Of a DNA stretch of 64,000 nucleotides, positions 37,301 through 49,790 are shown piece by piece. Source of the DNA: Melanocharis versteri. Taxonomy: Eukaryota > Chordata > Aves > Passeriformes > Melanocharitidae. The notes below the pieces were generated by a model. The model saw only the letters and a program-made list of their open reading frames with translations, was not told the origin of the DNA and searched no databases. The stretch's first letter is position 1. The number at the start of each line of letters is the position of its first letter. Location: positions 62,001-126,000 of the forward strand of contig VZTG01009298.1 of the NCBI GenBank assembly GCA_013397845.1, given 5' to 3'. The translations under genes were made by a program, and so were the position numbers.

Positions 37301-39189
37301 CACCAGAGTTTCAGAACAGTCTCTTAATATAAACATCCACCTCATTAAGCTGGAAAGAAACTCTCTCACACTTTTCCTGCTGGGTAATAAACCATTACAC
37401 TGGTTGGGTTTTAAGGTAAAAATTAATTATTTCCTTCCTGTTCTGAAGGAGGTTCTACTTCCGGAATCTGGAAAATTCTTTTCTTAAACATTCCATGTAA
37501 ATATAATTCTTTTAAAAAATAATACACATGGCTTAAGTCATCAAAAGCACAATGGTTATTGTATATAAAAGAATTGGGGCACTATTTTATAACTAGGTAA
37601 GGGCTATATTTAAGAAACTGTATAAATCACTTTCAAATTTGCTGATGTTAAAAATGTCAGGTGCCTCCAGGGAACGTGAAGAGGGTGTTCCAAGGGCCAT
37701 GAGTGACTGAAGAGAAGTCTCATAGAAGTATTGAAATACAATATGGAATAGATTTTATTAAAAATAATAAAAAATGTAACATTGTTTCATTGTTTCCTGC
37801 CCTTGTGATCCCAAAGACTTATATTGTCCTGACCTGTACTGTAGTCCCGAAGGACTTTCAAAGATGTTTCATAGGAAGAAAACTTTTACTTATTGCCTGC
37901 AGTATTGTGGAGGGTATTTGGGGTGTGGGAAGGACATTGCTGGTAGTACATTTTCTGGAAGCTCCACCTAGGCATTCTGGTCTGTGGTGGAGAAAGCCCT
38001 TTTCTTTTGAAGGCCTGGGCACCTCAGATAAAATGTCATGGCAAAGCGACAGAGAATGTCTAAATTGTATCATAATGTGTAATTCATGCTGAAAGAGAGA
38101 CCACACTATGGGGGCCTGGTTCAGAGTGAGCTGGCGCTGAGTTTCTCCTGCAGAGGGCCAACAGATCTATCCCAGAAGAACGTGAATTGAGATCAAAAGT
38201 CAAATGTCTATGTGAGGAGGGGAGAGTTTTAGGTGTCTCCAGGAGCCCTTTAGTTCTGACGTGTTGCAGATATGTGTGGTGCAGACATTCATTGTGCAGA
38301 CCAGCTCTGTGGCTCAAGTCAGTCTGGAACCTTGTGGGTTTGTTTCTGGAGAGCTGTACAGTCACTGATATTGGCCACAATGGCTGAAGTGATTTCAGCA
38401 TTGTCTGTGAACAAAAGGACCCCAAGGAAACTAGATGATGGCTCCCAGTGGACCCACTGCTTGTGTGACTCTGCAGTGGTGTGGCATGGGAGGATGGCCG
38501 GGGCTGCTGGGCAGCCTGCCAGAGCCTGAGAGGAGCTCAGTGGATCAGCAAACCCCAGATGAGTGCATCCATTAGCAACTGAAATGCTGTGCCATGTCTC
38601 CTGGTGGTGTGAATGGCCCCTTCGTGTGATCCCAAAGTGTGCCACAGGCTCTGTCCTGCCTACAGAAGATACAGCTTTTGCTTGAAGCTTTTTACCTGTG
38701 GCCCTAAGGGACACCTCTCTCCAAAAGTTACACTGGAAACAAGGTACTCACCTTTCTGCTCAGCTTGAACATCCCATTACAGTAATTTCTATGGATTTGA
38801 ACTACATTAAATAGTATTTGATGCCAGACTGGCTCTGTCCTGCCCTGTTCAGCATGTATGTGTCCTAGAGTGTGTCACAGAGGTGTGCCTGTCTGCCATT
38901 CAGTGCAGCTTAAAAGGCTCACTCTTACAGAGGTGCTTTGGGTTTATTTCACTTCTAAGCAGCCAGCTGCAAAAACAGTATCTGGGATTATAGTCATAAA
39001 GCATCAGTGGAATTAAATTGTTAGAAACGCTCCACTCTTTTAACAGAAAACCCCACACTCATCTGATGTGCAGTTGGCATGATTTCTTAAAAGGATGAAC
39101 TTTGCCCCAAAATCATGAACAAAACTAGGGCATATGAAACTTCCAGTTTGGAGTGAGTCCAACTTAGGCTGTAACAAAATCTGAAATTA
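37301..39189. other. Non-coding sequence, no gene seen
   Basis: No gene is supported. Frames at 37703-38092 (129 codons, plus) and 38319-38714 (131 codons, minus) are overlapped by frames on other strands and lack recognisable domains. The part 37480-37640 is AT-rich. Confidence 0.5.
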
Positions 39190-39290
39190 GTTTTTGTGTG
39201 AGTAACTCTTACTCACCCAAGGAGCTCTGTTCACTTCAGTGGCATTGCTAATGTGATTATGGGCTGCAAAATTGAGTGTCATGTATATGA
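39190..39290. repeat. Ancient sauropsid-type interspersed repeat remnant
   Basis: GTGAGTAACTCTTACTCACC (39198-39217), then GTTCACTTCAGTGGCATTGC (39229-39248), then ATGTGATTATGGGCTGCAAAA, follow a dispersed motif family built around 'actcacg..cccattgacttcaatggg..ctcatgtgagtaagg..tgca'. I recognise the wording from reptile and bird DNA but cannot give a family name. Confidence 0.45.
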
Positions 39291-39329
39291 TTTGTAATTT
39301 GTGGAGAGAGGCCCCTGGAAAAATTTCAT

Positions 39330-39710
39330 CTTATTTAACTTCAATTAAGTCTGGCAAGACCCTTTTGCTTCAATAAAAAGACCAGACCACAGATGCAATT
39401 GGTGAAATAATCATGGGCATTCCCTACCACACTTTGTTGCATGTTAACAACACTTTGCTACATGCATCACTAATCTTTGGGTGGTGGGCTGGAGAGGGGC
39501 CTGGAAAGAACAATCAGGGATTTCAATTAAGAGGCACTTAGCATGGGGAAAATAATAGGTCTTCAGTTTATGTAATAATATACAGCAATTTTGCTCGAGT
39601 TAAGGTTGATAGATATTTTATGCCTTAGGATCTACAATTCTTTAGCATTTCCAGGCAATTAGTAGGTCTCTTGTAAATCATAGCAGAATTGCTTGAAAAT
39701 TCCTAGCAGT
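39330..39710. promoter_or_regulatory. AT-rich candidate conserved element
   Basis: The stretch is rich in CAATTA/TAATTG-type cores (for example TTCAATTAAG at 39342 and again at 39524, and CAATTAGTAGG at 39656). It also has GTTAAC next to a 21-bp-offset imperfect duplication (ACACTTTGTTGCATG at 39429, ACACTTTGCTACATG at 39450). There is no simple-repeat structure. It looks like constrained regulatory DNA, but the call rests only on motif texture. Confidence 0.25.
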
Positions 39711-42429
39711 TGGCAGCAGGAGAAGACACCCTCAAGGCTGCAGCAGCAGCAGAGACATGCAAAACATCATCATCTCCCTCCCCTGCAGTTGCCTCCTGCA
39801 CAGAACCAGCTGTTTGCTGGCGGCTACAGGACAAGGAGGATGTCCCTGGCGCTTCCCTGGGCTGCCCTTCCTGAAGGCATTCTCAAGGCCTGGTCTGCTA
39901 GTGCTTGATTTTCTTCCAAGTCACACATTGGTGAGGTGTCTGCTGGGAGACTGTGGCCTCTGAGCAAAGCTGAAGAGCTTGAGGGTGTTGAGTCACAGGC
40001 ACCCATGGATGCAGCTGGAATGGACATTGCTATCCTCAGCTGTTTGTGTCATCCCTCTCCTGGAGGTTGTTTCCAGCACATCTGGAGAAACCTTTAAGAC
40101 ACCAGGCAGCCACAGCTCCACGAGCAGTTAAGCCACCCAGGCTGCAGTGGCAGCAGCCTCTGAGAGAAGAGTAAAGGGAGAGGTGAGGACCCCAACCCAT
40201 GAGCTGCTGCTTCTGAGTCTGCCAGCTCTCACCACAGGTATCAGGGATGGTGGAGGATATACAGACACCTCACTAAGTTTATTATCTGCATTTTTAACTT
40301 CAGCTGACAAAACATCTAGGGACTCTGGGTACATGGAAGAACATCCTCTCAAGCAAGAGTTTGTTGCTGGGTTGGGATGAAGGGCGTTAGGTACTCAGAG
40401 CATAATTTGCATTGCAAAAAGCACCAGCTGTGTTTTTTTGGAGACAAAAGCAAGTTTTTACTTGAAGTTGAGGACATCTACAGGTTCTATATTAGCATAA
40501 ACTGCAATGACCAGGCTTTCTCTTTCTCCCAATCCCCCGACTGAGCGTAGAGTTCAGTGACTAAGTCACAGGAATCTCACTAGAAAAATCTGGGAGACCA
40601 AAGTCTGGGAGAGGCAAAGAATCTGGGGTCTAAGTCCTTAAAAACTAACTTAATCTACAAAAGTGTTTGTTTGTAGACAGATTTGGCATGGATCTGTTGT
40701 ATACCCATTTTCTCTGGAATCTGGCTCCTTGAGTTGCCTCTCTACAAGTGGGTATGGAGATAAGTGGAAGGGGAAGGTTCAAGAGAAACTGTGTAATAAT
40801 GAGGATATTTGTAATCATGTGATGAGTCTTTCTGCCTTCTGAAGGTCCAACAGGAAAACTATGACTCTGAGTTGTCTCTTGTCTATTAATACAAAGTGCC
40901 ATTTTTTCTTGTTGCAGTTCAGCTTTACAGGTGTCTGACCCGGGGCAATCTTGATTCCAATTGCTGGGATATAGATTTCACTTGAGAATGTAGCTCTAAA
41001 GAAGTACTGACTTAGAGGCACTAGTGAAAATGAATTGAAATGGCACGAACACAACAGAACAGCCCCGTGGTACTTTTCATTCTCCTCTACTGTTTGCTTA
41101 GGATAACTGGAATATTATGGAGAGCAGATTGTCTCCCCATCATCATATTGTGTCTGCATTTCTGCTGTAAACCCTATTTTGACCTTTCCTTTCTGAGGCT
41201 GTAGTTTCCTGAGAGCTGGATTAAGTTGTCCTGGCTGCATGCCACTGTTTTCTGTCCCCAGCATTTCTTCCTTCTCCCTTTCCTTTGTACCAGCACAGCC
41301 CTTTGGACATCCCCATGGAGAAGTGGATTGGGGAACTGATCAGGACTAAAAACCTCCTCTCTGCTTTCACCAAAACTTTCCTCTATCCAAGTTCAACATC
41401 TTGGATAGACACTGTTAAAAATTGGATGTTTTCTCTCAAGGGAGATCTGCATGTATCACTATAAGTTTTCATTCCAAGCTGGGGGAAAGAGACCAGATAA
41501 CTAATTTGTTTCCCATAGAATGTTAGGAAAAATGTGGAATGAAAAATCTCAAAGCAGATGAGGGGTGCAGACTGCAAAGCATTTAGGTGTGCTGCACCCC
41601 ACTTTCTGCAGTGGCTGGGAGGCACCAGGGCCACAGGAAAAGGAGCACTGAATGGACCTGGAGCAGAATGCTGCTGTTCAGCTGGCCAGGACAAAATGTT
41701 TTCATTTCAATTTAAGCAGTCCAAAGTGGAATAGTCAGCTCTCAGTTAACTGCGGGTGGATTATCTGTGTTGAAAAAAGAACCTTTTTAAAACATTGTAT
41801 CATGTGAACAGCTGGATCTGGAAATGAAGTTTGTGGCTTTTTCTTGGCCACCAAGAAGCCTTGGTGCCGTAAAACACATTGGCTTGCTTAACTGTGAAAT
41901 TGTTCGGTCTGCCTTCTGATAACCAACAACTGCAGAGCTCTTTGCATCGCGGCGAAGTATCACAGGATCTGTTTACTCTGGTGTGAAGCCCCACCTATGG
42001 GAATGGGGCGACTGAGCGAATTTCAGGTCCTCTTAAAATACATAAATAAGCCGTGATAACACATAAAATAGAATAGAATACAAGGGGAACTCCAAAACAG
42101 GAACTTAAACATTTGCGTCACAGGGAAGATGAATATTTGAATTGTTTTAAAATATCCCAGTTTTTGGAGGGTGGAGCAGAAAGGCTATCTCAATCTGATT
42201 TTGATCATCGGGGATATCTGTAATAATTCATGATCCGAGGAGAACAATGTGACTTATCAACTATCTGAATTAAAGTTCAGATACACACAGAAGTTAGTGT
42301 GTGATGGTACAGCAGTATGTGCCAGCTCAACTGCAGGGACTGTGTGTGTGTCTTTAGTCCTAAGTGGAAAATGTGATATAATTTCAGTTAGCTTACCCCC
42401 TAGAGAAAGAGGATATTGAGCTAAAATTA
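39711..42429. other. Non-coding sequence, no gene seen
   Basis: No gene is supported. A short CAG run (GCAGCAGCAGCAG, near 39738) occurs inside an open frame with no motif. The part 41860-41990 keeps a few CpGs (GGTGCCGTAAAAC, TCGCGGCGAAG) but nothing that can be named. Confidence 0.5.
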
Positions 42430-42560
42430 ACAGATTCATAGCTCATTGCCAGAAGGGACCATTATGATAATCGATCTGACCTCATACATAACAAAGGTCA
42501 CAGAAGCTCACCCAGAAATTCCTTCAACCAGGCTATAAATTGTACCTTTTTTTCTTTTTT
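42430..42560 (-). mobile_element. Diverged CR1 LINE 3'-end fragment
   Basis: CAGATTCATAGCTCATTGCC (42429-42448), then AGAAGGGACCATTATGATAA (42449-42468), TCTGACCTCATACATAACA, and 'cacccagaaattcc', reproduce the reverse complement of a CR1 3' end in order. Of the three CR1 ends in the window this is the closest to the common sauropsid wording. It is 5' truncated, non-coding and old. Confidence 0.85.
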
Positions 42561-44194
42561 AAAAGACATTAAAGATATGCAGTCTTTAAGCAAAGACTTT
42601 ATGTGATGAAGAATTTACGATGTTTAGTTTTTTCCTACTTGGATATCACTTTGGTAAAGTCTGCAAGTTCTTAACAGAGGAATTAAGTTTATGTTGCTTT
42701 TGATTTTTTAATATAAATTAAACTTTCAGATAGAAATATTTAGCCCTGTCTCTAATTTTTATTTATAGGACATAAAATATTTTTGACTAGCACTGGAAAT
42801 ATATATATTTCATCATGTTTGCATCAAGCAAACAGTTTTGCTGTGGTTGATGGTGGAGCCATAGCAGATTTACAATGACCAACACTGATGTTAAAATAAA
42901 TGTGTAATAAGCATATACTTACAAAGTCTCTGGTTGCTAAAATGGCCATGAGAAGTGAATTACTGAGCCAGTTCATGGGAATCTTGTAATGCAATTGGCT
43001 GGAGGAGTAAAGTGAAGCAGAGAAAGAAATCACCCTTTGTGGACAAGTCAGGTTCACATGCTAAAGGTAAACCTTCCACTACCACTGGGTGCAAGGGTGT
43101 TGCAAAATAAGTGAAGGTTGTGAAACTAAGAAATCACAAGTTGTAACAAATTCCTGAAAAAAAGTGCAGCAGCTTGCAAAGATAAATGCGTAGCACTGGT
43201 TTTGTGTTTGTTTATCTACCTATTTTATAGCACATAAGGCCAAATATGCATAGACCAGGTCTGTACTACTGTATCAGAGGTGAATCGCATCAGTAATTTT
43301 TATATTGACAACAGTCTCTGGACTTTTAAGATTTTGTCACCAAAACTCCCCAAACCCAAAAACCTAATCCCAAATGAAAACACCTCAGTTAAGTGTGAAA
43401 AGATGTTGTAGGTTGAAATGACTGGACAGCATCCCTGCAGCTGGACTGACACATGGGCCCTGAGGGAGGTGGCCAAATGCCTGAAGGACCATGGTGGCTG
43501 CACCCACCTGTATTCTGGCTTTTTTGTGAACTCATGGTGTCACCTTGGGCATGATGGCCAGTTCTGTCATGGCAGGGTGCTGCTTTGGTGGCAGAGAACC
43601 TTCTGATCCATACACTGACTGAGGTGCTTGAGCCAGCTTGGCCCAGTGTGGCTCAGGAAGGAGTCACAGACCTGCCACAGTGGCTGGGAGCTCTGTGTGA
43701 CCTGGGAGACAGCGACAACCTGCAGAAAGCAGTGTTTGGCCAGAGTTATGTTGCTGGTGATTCCTGAGCTGAACAAGGTGGGCTCAGGTCTGTCTTTGTT
43801 TTGCTGTAGTCACAGAGAAGAGTGCAACGTGCCTGTGGCAGAGTTCTCAGCAAGATTTCATGGGGCAGGGATCATTTTTACGAGACGCTGTGTGGTGCCT
43901 AGCAGAATGGAGCTCCAGTCTCAGATGGGGCTGTAGACACAAGCCTAATTTGGGTGATAACAGCTTGGACTATGAGTTCATTGGAGTCTCTGAACAGAGA
44001 TGCTTTCACCTTTCCACTGACTTGTCTCCTCTCCCACGACTGAGAGGAGAGCAAGGGCTCATCCCAGTAAAATCTCATTTCTGACCACAGGACATCAGCT
44101 ATACTCTCTTCCATCCCCTGAAAAATAACATAGGCACTGCAAAATGACCCAACATTAAACAGCGTCACAGTGCTGGAAGCCTTTTCCCACTCCC
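42561..44194. other. Non-coding sequence, no gene seen
   Basis: No gene is supported. GAAATATATATATTTC (42796-42811) is a perfect palindrome within AT-rich DNA. Plus-strand frames at 43418-44084 (60-102 codons) overlap one another in different phases without a recognisable motif. Confidence 0.5.
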
Positions 44195-44300
44195 AATTTT
44201 ATGACCTTAATTAACACAGGCCAATCCATAAATCAGATCAACACCAGGAGATAACAATGAATCATGCGGAAGGCAGCTTTAATAGGAGCCTAATCCCCCA
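44195..44300. promoter_or_regulatory. Candidate enhancer with stacked factor-like sites
   Basis: Within 100 bp lie CTTAATTAAC (homeodomain), AGATAACAATGAATC (a GATA core next to a SOX-like AACAATG), TTTAATAGG, and CCTAATCCCC (an OTX/PITX-type TAATCC). The density of distinct developmental factor motifs is high, but no test of conservation was possible. Confidence 0.28.
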
Positions 44301-45939
44301 AAGAAGTGGACAGTACCGGCATTTTAAGTGCACGTGTGAGGTTGAAAGGGAACAGATGTCCAACTGGGGCTGCTGCTGGCAAGGGTAAGTCTGGAGGGCT
44401 GTTGCATTTCCAGAGAGAAACCTGTTTTGACATCTTAATGGCAAGAGTGTCTGGCAGCAGCCGATGGAGTGGTGATAAATGCTGCTTCCCTCCCTGGGTG
44501 ATTGCTGGGCAAGATGGGGACGCTCTCAGGTTCAGCATATCTGGCAGAACGCCGTCACCACCTCGCTGGGGTGTTGAGCAGGTCAGGGCAAGAGGGAAGG
44601 AAAGCTGTAGGAGTGACTGTCTGGAGAGCATGAGAAACTGAAAAGGAAATGTAGATGGAAAGGAAGAATTTCAGGCTTTCCCACCATGACTTCAACTGGT
44701 AACTTGCCAGAAGCCCAGCACAGAGTGCGCACAGAGGAGCAGACAGAGACTGCCTTCTGTAATACAGCCGAGGAATGACAGCAGGATTGGCAGGCCCCAG
44801 GACCAGCTGGCCCTTACTGACAAGCTCCCTGTGTGTGGGGTGGCTGGTCTTCCTGCAGTCCCTTCTGTGGCTATTCCAGCTGGGAGAGCCAGCAGCCCAT
44901 CATTAGGATATCGGAGCTGCTTTCAGTTAGTTTCCTGCTCCCAAACTTGAGTATCTGCTGGTTAAGTGTGGTTCTGCTTTGAAAAGTGAGACAGCGAAAC
45001 TGTGCCTTGGTTACTACTGCACAGAAAGCCAAATTCACATACACCACCCTTTCCAGCCACCTGCCCTATGAATCCAGCTGGAATCTGAGAATCAAGCTTA
45101 CTGGCAACTTGCACACAAAGAGTGCCTTTATCTTAACAGACAGATGTCATGCCAGTGCCTGAGCAGGAACAGTCTCCAGGTTGCCTGCTCCTGGGCTAGC
45201 TAACTCCTTAGCACAGTTTTACGTGTTTGGTTGTGTGGGGCTAAATGAAACAGCAGAGTGGAAATGTATTCTGGAGAGAACTGCTGCAGCTCTACTTTTC
45301 CTGAGAGGCAAATCAGATTTTGTGGAGAATCATCACCCCTTTAATGAAGGGTAATTGATGGGCCTGAAGAGGGACCTCAGAGTGCAAACTCTTCCAGTTC
45401 TGGGACTGTAAGACCCTTCTGTGTGATCCTTCACACAGATGCCTCTGTCCTGCTGAAGCAGAGGCCATGAGGAGCCCTTTCCATTGTAATCAGCATCTTG
45501 GTGCTCTGTTCAGCAGACTTGGAGGGTGTCCAGCTCCTGCTCTTCCTGAGCTGTAGTCATTGATATAACTGGTGCAATGGAAAGGAAACCTTATTACAAC
45601 TGGGGGCCATTCCAGTATTCCATCAGGGCCTTCACAGTATTCTGCATATCTGCAGTATTTCCCTTCCATAGCTGTGCTACTCTTGGGGCAAGCAGGGGTG
45701 GAAAAGACAGAAGATTGTGCACGGTATACTGTGAGAGCACTGAGCTGGGATATCCTCAGGTCTTCACAAGCGCCTGCTGTGTCCTCACTCCGTGAAGCAT
45801 CTGTGACTTCTTTAGAGAATGAATCTCACTGATAGCTGGAGGATGAATATCCCCTAGGGCTGAAGCAGCAAGTGTTTTTTTGATGCCATTACTTAGCTAA
45901 GAAGTTATTGAGTGTAGTAAACAGACACACTGGGGGAAA
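44301..45939. other. Non-coding sequence, no gene seen
   Basis: Two opposed frames at 44290-44641 (113 and 111 codons) cover the same bases and are put down to composition. There is no RNA gene and no callable repeat. Confidence 0.55.
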
Positions 45940-46210
45940 AAAAAGGATATATGTTAATTACATCCAAATTCAGATTTGCAACAGAATTGCTCTTGACTTA
46001 ATTTGCCCATATGAAAACATTTTCACCTTTTTATATAATTGTAAGTGTAGGTCCTTTTAAATGAAACTTTCCATTTTGAAAACAAATTCTGACCTGTTTT
46101 ATAATTAAAATGGTCAACATGAAATGTTTCAGCATTTTCAAAATGAGATATTTAATTTTAAACATTGTCATTAGCATATTTAAAGAAAATGTTATCTTTT
46201 TCTGAGTCCA
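45940..46210. repeat. AT-rich quasi-palindromic stretch, possible decayed repeat
   Basis: It is built of repeated AAATG / CATTTT and TTTTGAAAA-like words on both strands, for example CCATTTTGAAAAC (near 46071) and GCATTTTCAAAATG (46132-46145). I associate this texture with a decayed dispersed sauropsid repeat, but no family can be assigned, and simple AT richness could explain it. Confidence 0.35.
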
Positions 46211-46635
46211 ACCTATTTAATCTAATTTTTCCAGTATCTGTGAAGCTCCTTTAAAGATATGGCCTGGTCTAGAATACAAAAGCTTATCATTGGAGTCTCT
46301 TTACTCTCAATAATATGAAGCAGAGTATGTAAATGTGTATAGACCCCATGTGGAAGAATACTTTGGATTTCCAATTTGTTTCTTTGTAAGGCTTTAGGAA
46401 GACACACATGCAATAACGAAGCTAAAGACCCAGGCGTTACGGAAACCTCAGTGAAACTTTCAGCCACTGGTTCTCTCACGAAGACCTCACTGTATTCTCT
46501 GTGGTGAATATTTGGCATCATAAATCATTGCACAGTCTGCCTGCCAAAATGGCTCATAGCCTGATCATCCAAAGGCGGAGCCGTGCAGCTGTCCCTGCAC
46601 GCATCTCTTAGAGGACTGAAGGCAGCTGGCCCCAG
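46211..46635. other. Non-coding stretch with an unexplained 99-codon frame
   Basis: A minus-strand frame (46222-46521) opens with MMPNIHHREYSE and has no low-complexity sequence. It resembles no family I know and lies alone with no matching neighbour. I do not call it a gene. Confidence 0.35.
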
Positions 46636-46760
46636 CCACCCTGGGAATCATGGAAGCTGGGAGCACAAGGCACAAACTGCCTCCGCTTGAAACTCCACCC
46701 TGGGAATCATGGAAGCTGGGAGCACAAGGCACAAACTGCCTCCGCTTGAAACTCCACCCT
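46636..46760. repeat. Perfect 59-bp tandem duplication
   Basis: Copy 1 (46636-46694) and copy 2 (46695-46753) are identical over all 59 bases. A 7-bp start of a third copy (CCACCCT, 46754-46760) follows. The bases before copy 1 differ from those before copy 2, so the unit boundary is sharp. Perfect identity in otherwise old sequence implies a recent event, a polymorphism or an assembly error. Since 59 is not a multiple of three, any frame crossing it would shift. Confidence 0.95.
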
Positions 46761-49469
46761 GTAGGTCTGTATTTCAATCCACAGCAGTATCTGCACTGCC
46801 AAGGTCCCTACCCCGACCAAAGTCCCTTTGGGCAATCTTCTAACCATTGCCCTGTGGCGCCAGGTATCTCACAGAGGGATGTTGCTACAGAGGTGGGTGG
46901 GTGGGCAGAGCTCTATTTTTCTTTTTGCTCTTGTTACTGTGGTTTGTCTCCAAGGATTGCATGTGTTTCCACCCTAAAGCAGTCTTCAAGTACTCTGTAT
47001 TTAGGAAGAGGGTAAAGGACCTATTTTGGTTTATAGCACATAACTTCTATTCCTCTCCAGAGTCTCATAAACAAATTTCCCATTGAGTTACTCCCGAAAT
47101 AGATCCTGCTCTCTCAGCTACCCAAAAGCAATCTCTGAATTTGTTTCTTCTCCTCAGATTGTGGGTTTTCTTTCAGTTCAGCCCCATGAGTATCAGGAAA
47201 GCTCACGGAGTAGTAGCAAAGCCCTGCCAACCAAAACTGGATTTATTATAGATTGATTTAAGAGTTGCCTGAATGACTTGGAAATTCAGGGACAGGAACT
47301 GTATAAACACTTGGCAAAGACACGTAGGAGAGTTTCCTCATCTGCAGATCTGATCAGGCGGGGAGTAGCAGATTTTTGTGAGTAACAACTGCAGTGCAAA
47401 GTGGAAAGGCCTGGGTGAGGAACATTTATAGCTGGGCTTGGTTTGAGGGGATACATTCATGATGCTTGAAACCTGACATATGTTTCTTTTCCAGGCTTCT
47501 GTCTGCAACTGGTAGCTCTGCTTAGCAAGACTCATGCTGTAAGATGTGGGTTTTTTTTCCCCCAACTTCAGCCCTGGCATCCAATCTAAAGTAGTCACCA
47601 AGTCTGTGAGACAAGAAAAAGACCAGCATCTCCAGAAAGGTCTTGTCAGAGGTGCCCAGCTATCAATTATCTGAATAGACTGCAAGGGAAGCACTTGTGC
47701 CCTCCTCTGACTCTTGGAGACCCTTGATACGTGTTTCAGGTATGACATTTTGGTTTTGAGTGGCTTACTTAAGGAGAATTCCTGCCCTACCTTAAAGCTC
47801 CATCACTGCCTGATAAAGCTAGATGGGAGATTTACTATTTGGAGAATTTATTTATCATTTTCCCATGCTTTTTTATAGCCTATGTGTTCACAATTCATAG
47901 TTTTTTCAAGTTCATCCATCTCAGGTGGTGTGAGGGTCAGGCAGTACTCAGACAGGGGGTGAGTTCTCTGACCGTTTGTGCCGGTCCAGCATGGCAAGGA
48001 GATGGAGCAGACAACGACAGAGCCAAGCATTTTTTGATGTCTAGAGATCTTCCTGGCAAACCTTACCAAAAAAATGCATCATAGGCATGTCCTGCGAGTG
48101 TAGAGGGAGCAGAGAACACGTGACTAAAACTCAGAGCACTCTAGAAGTCCCTGGCTAGAGACTGGTGCCCCGGAGTCTTCGTCATTGGTTTGGGAGGGTG
48201 GAGGAGGATAGCATCTTCCCTTTGGACACCCTGGGAAAGGGCCACATCAGTGCCCTCTGCTGAGAGGAGCTGGATGGGCTGGAAGCCAGCAAGAAGGTGC
48301 AGAGCTTAAGGCCCATGGGATGTCCAAGAACATATTTCTTCTCCACACTCCTGCTGGTCTGTCATTTCTGCCCTGCAACTTTGCAGTGTAAAACATAGTC
48401 CAAGCAGAAATGTACACTCAATATCCTTGCATTAATTTGAATGTGGGTGGAGGTAGCTGCTGATTGAAGCCCTCCATGAAAACAATGGGTAGGGCTGGGT
48501 AGCAGATGTTGTGCTCACATTGCTTATTTAGACAGCCTTGCTTATGGAGCATTACATGAATGCAGTGCTGGCCAGGGCTCCATGGTGTGCTGCAGATGGG
48601 AAAGTGAGACCCTGGCTCTGTGCCTGGGGCTGCAGGGATGGAGTGGAGAGGTGCAGCACACAGAGATATCAGGGGCTATGGGCCATGCCATTGGCTCCAT
48701 CCTGCTGTGCCAGCAGCCCTGGGCAGAATGGGCAGTGCAGGAATGGCCCCTGCTTTCAGCAGAGGGAGCGATGGCATGAAGTGTGCAAACCCATGGTGGG
48801 ACATGGGGACAAAAATCTGCCTGCCTGCTGCCTGCAGAGGATTCAAGGGTGTGGTAAGACAGACACAGCTCGTGAAAGTGGCACCCTTCTTATTGCGTTT
48901 CCCCTTCAGAGTCCAGATTATTTGTGCAGTTTGGAAGGCAATGGCCCTACTGCTGCAGACTAAGCACTCACCAGCTCTTCAGCCTCTGCAGCCAAATTGC
49001 ATCCATCCAGGAGGCCAAGCTCGACTTCGGGGCCAGGAGAGTTGTCTGTGATCTGTGTGCCAGAAATGTTGCCTGCACAACTGGCTGGGAGGGAGTTGGG
49101 AGCCCCAGCTACCTGTGCCTAGTCCTCTGCGCAGTTCTAAGCCAAGGCACGTTTTCACCAGAGTAAGAGCAAATTCTTAGCTCTGGTGTTTGTACTGGTA
49201 TGGGACATTGGCTTCTTTGGAAATAAGCCATGAATTCCTAACATATGTAAGTAAGAGTTAACTGCACAATTGCCATTTCACAACCAAAAGACTGTACATG
49301 TTGGAAATGGGGCTGCAGCTTTATTCACCTCTGAGGGCCAGGATGGGGCAACTTGCATGGGCACTCTCTCAAATACATTTGGGACTGCAGGAATGACTCT
49401 CTGAGTTTTTCTGCTCTCCTCTCCGATGATGTCTTTCCTGCCCAGCCAAATTTCCCACTGGCTTCAGAA
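46761..49469. other. Non-coding sequence, no gene seen
   Basis: Frames of up to 143 codons lie in the GC-richer 48530-49170 part, where three plus-strand phases overlap. None shows a domain, signal peptide or regular residue pattern. A T/C run is at about 47550-47562. There is no callable repeat. Confidence 0.5.
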
Positions 49470-49790
49470 GAGGACTCTTCAACCATTTATATTAAATAAT
49501 TTCCCATTATCAACAGGAATTATTCATTGCTGTATTAGGAGTAAAAATATAAACAGCAGATAAATCTGCCACTCCAAAATGTTTCCAAGATAGCATATCA
49601 AACATTAATTTAGTCCCTAGGCCATTTTTTTTTTTTTTAGAAAAAAGAAAAAAATTGAATACTGTATTTATAAAAGGGGCCTTTGATGTATAGCATACAT
49701 TTATTACTAGTGTATTTTTTCCAACAGCAATGGGATTTTCAACAGCAGTAGGATATGTTTTAATAATTAAAGGGATTTAGCTTCTCTGCA
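49470..49790. promoter_or_regulatory. AT-rich candidate conserved element
   Basis: The texture is of closely spaced AT-rich cores separated by unique sequence: ATTAAATAATTTCC, GAATTATTCATTGC, AACATTAATTTAG, TTTAATAATTAAAGG. A 14-base T run with an A-rich tract (49625-49658) interrupts it. Plausible as a conserved non-coding element, unproven. Confidence 0.25.

Noticed and set aside
48538..49166. Three plus-strand frames of 80-143 codons
   Set aside because: They overlap in different phases in a GC-richer stretch, are Cys/Trp/Gly-rich as random translation would be, and have no domain.
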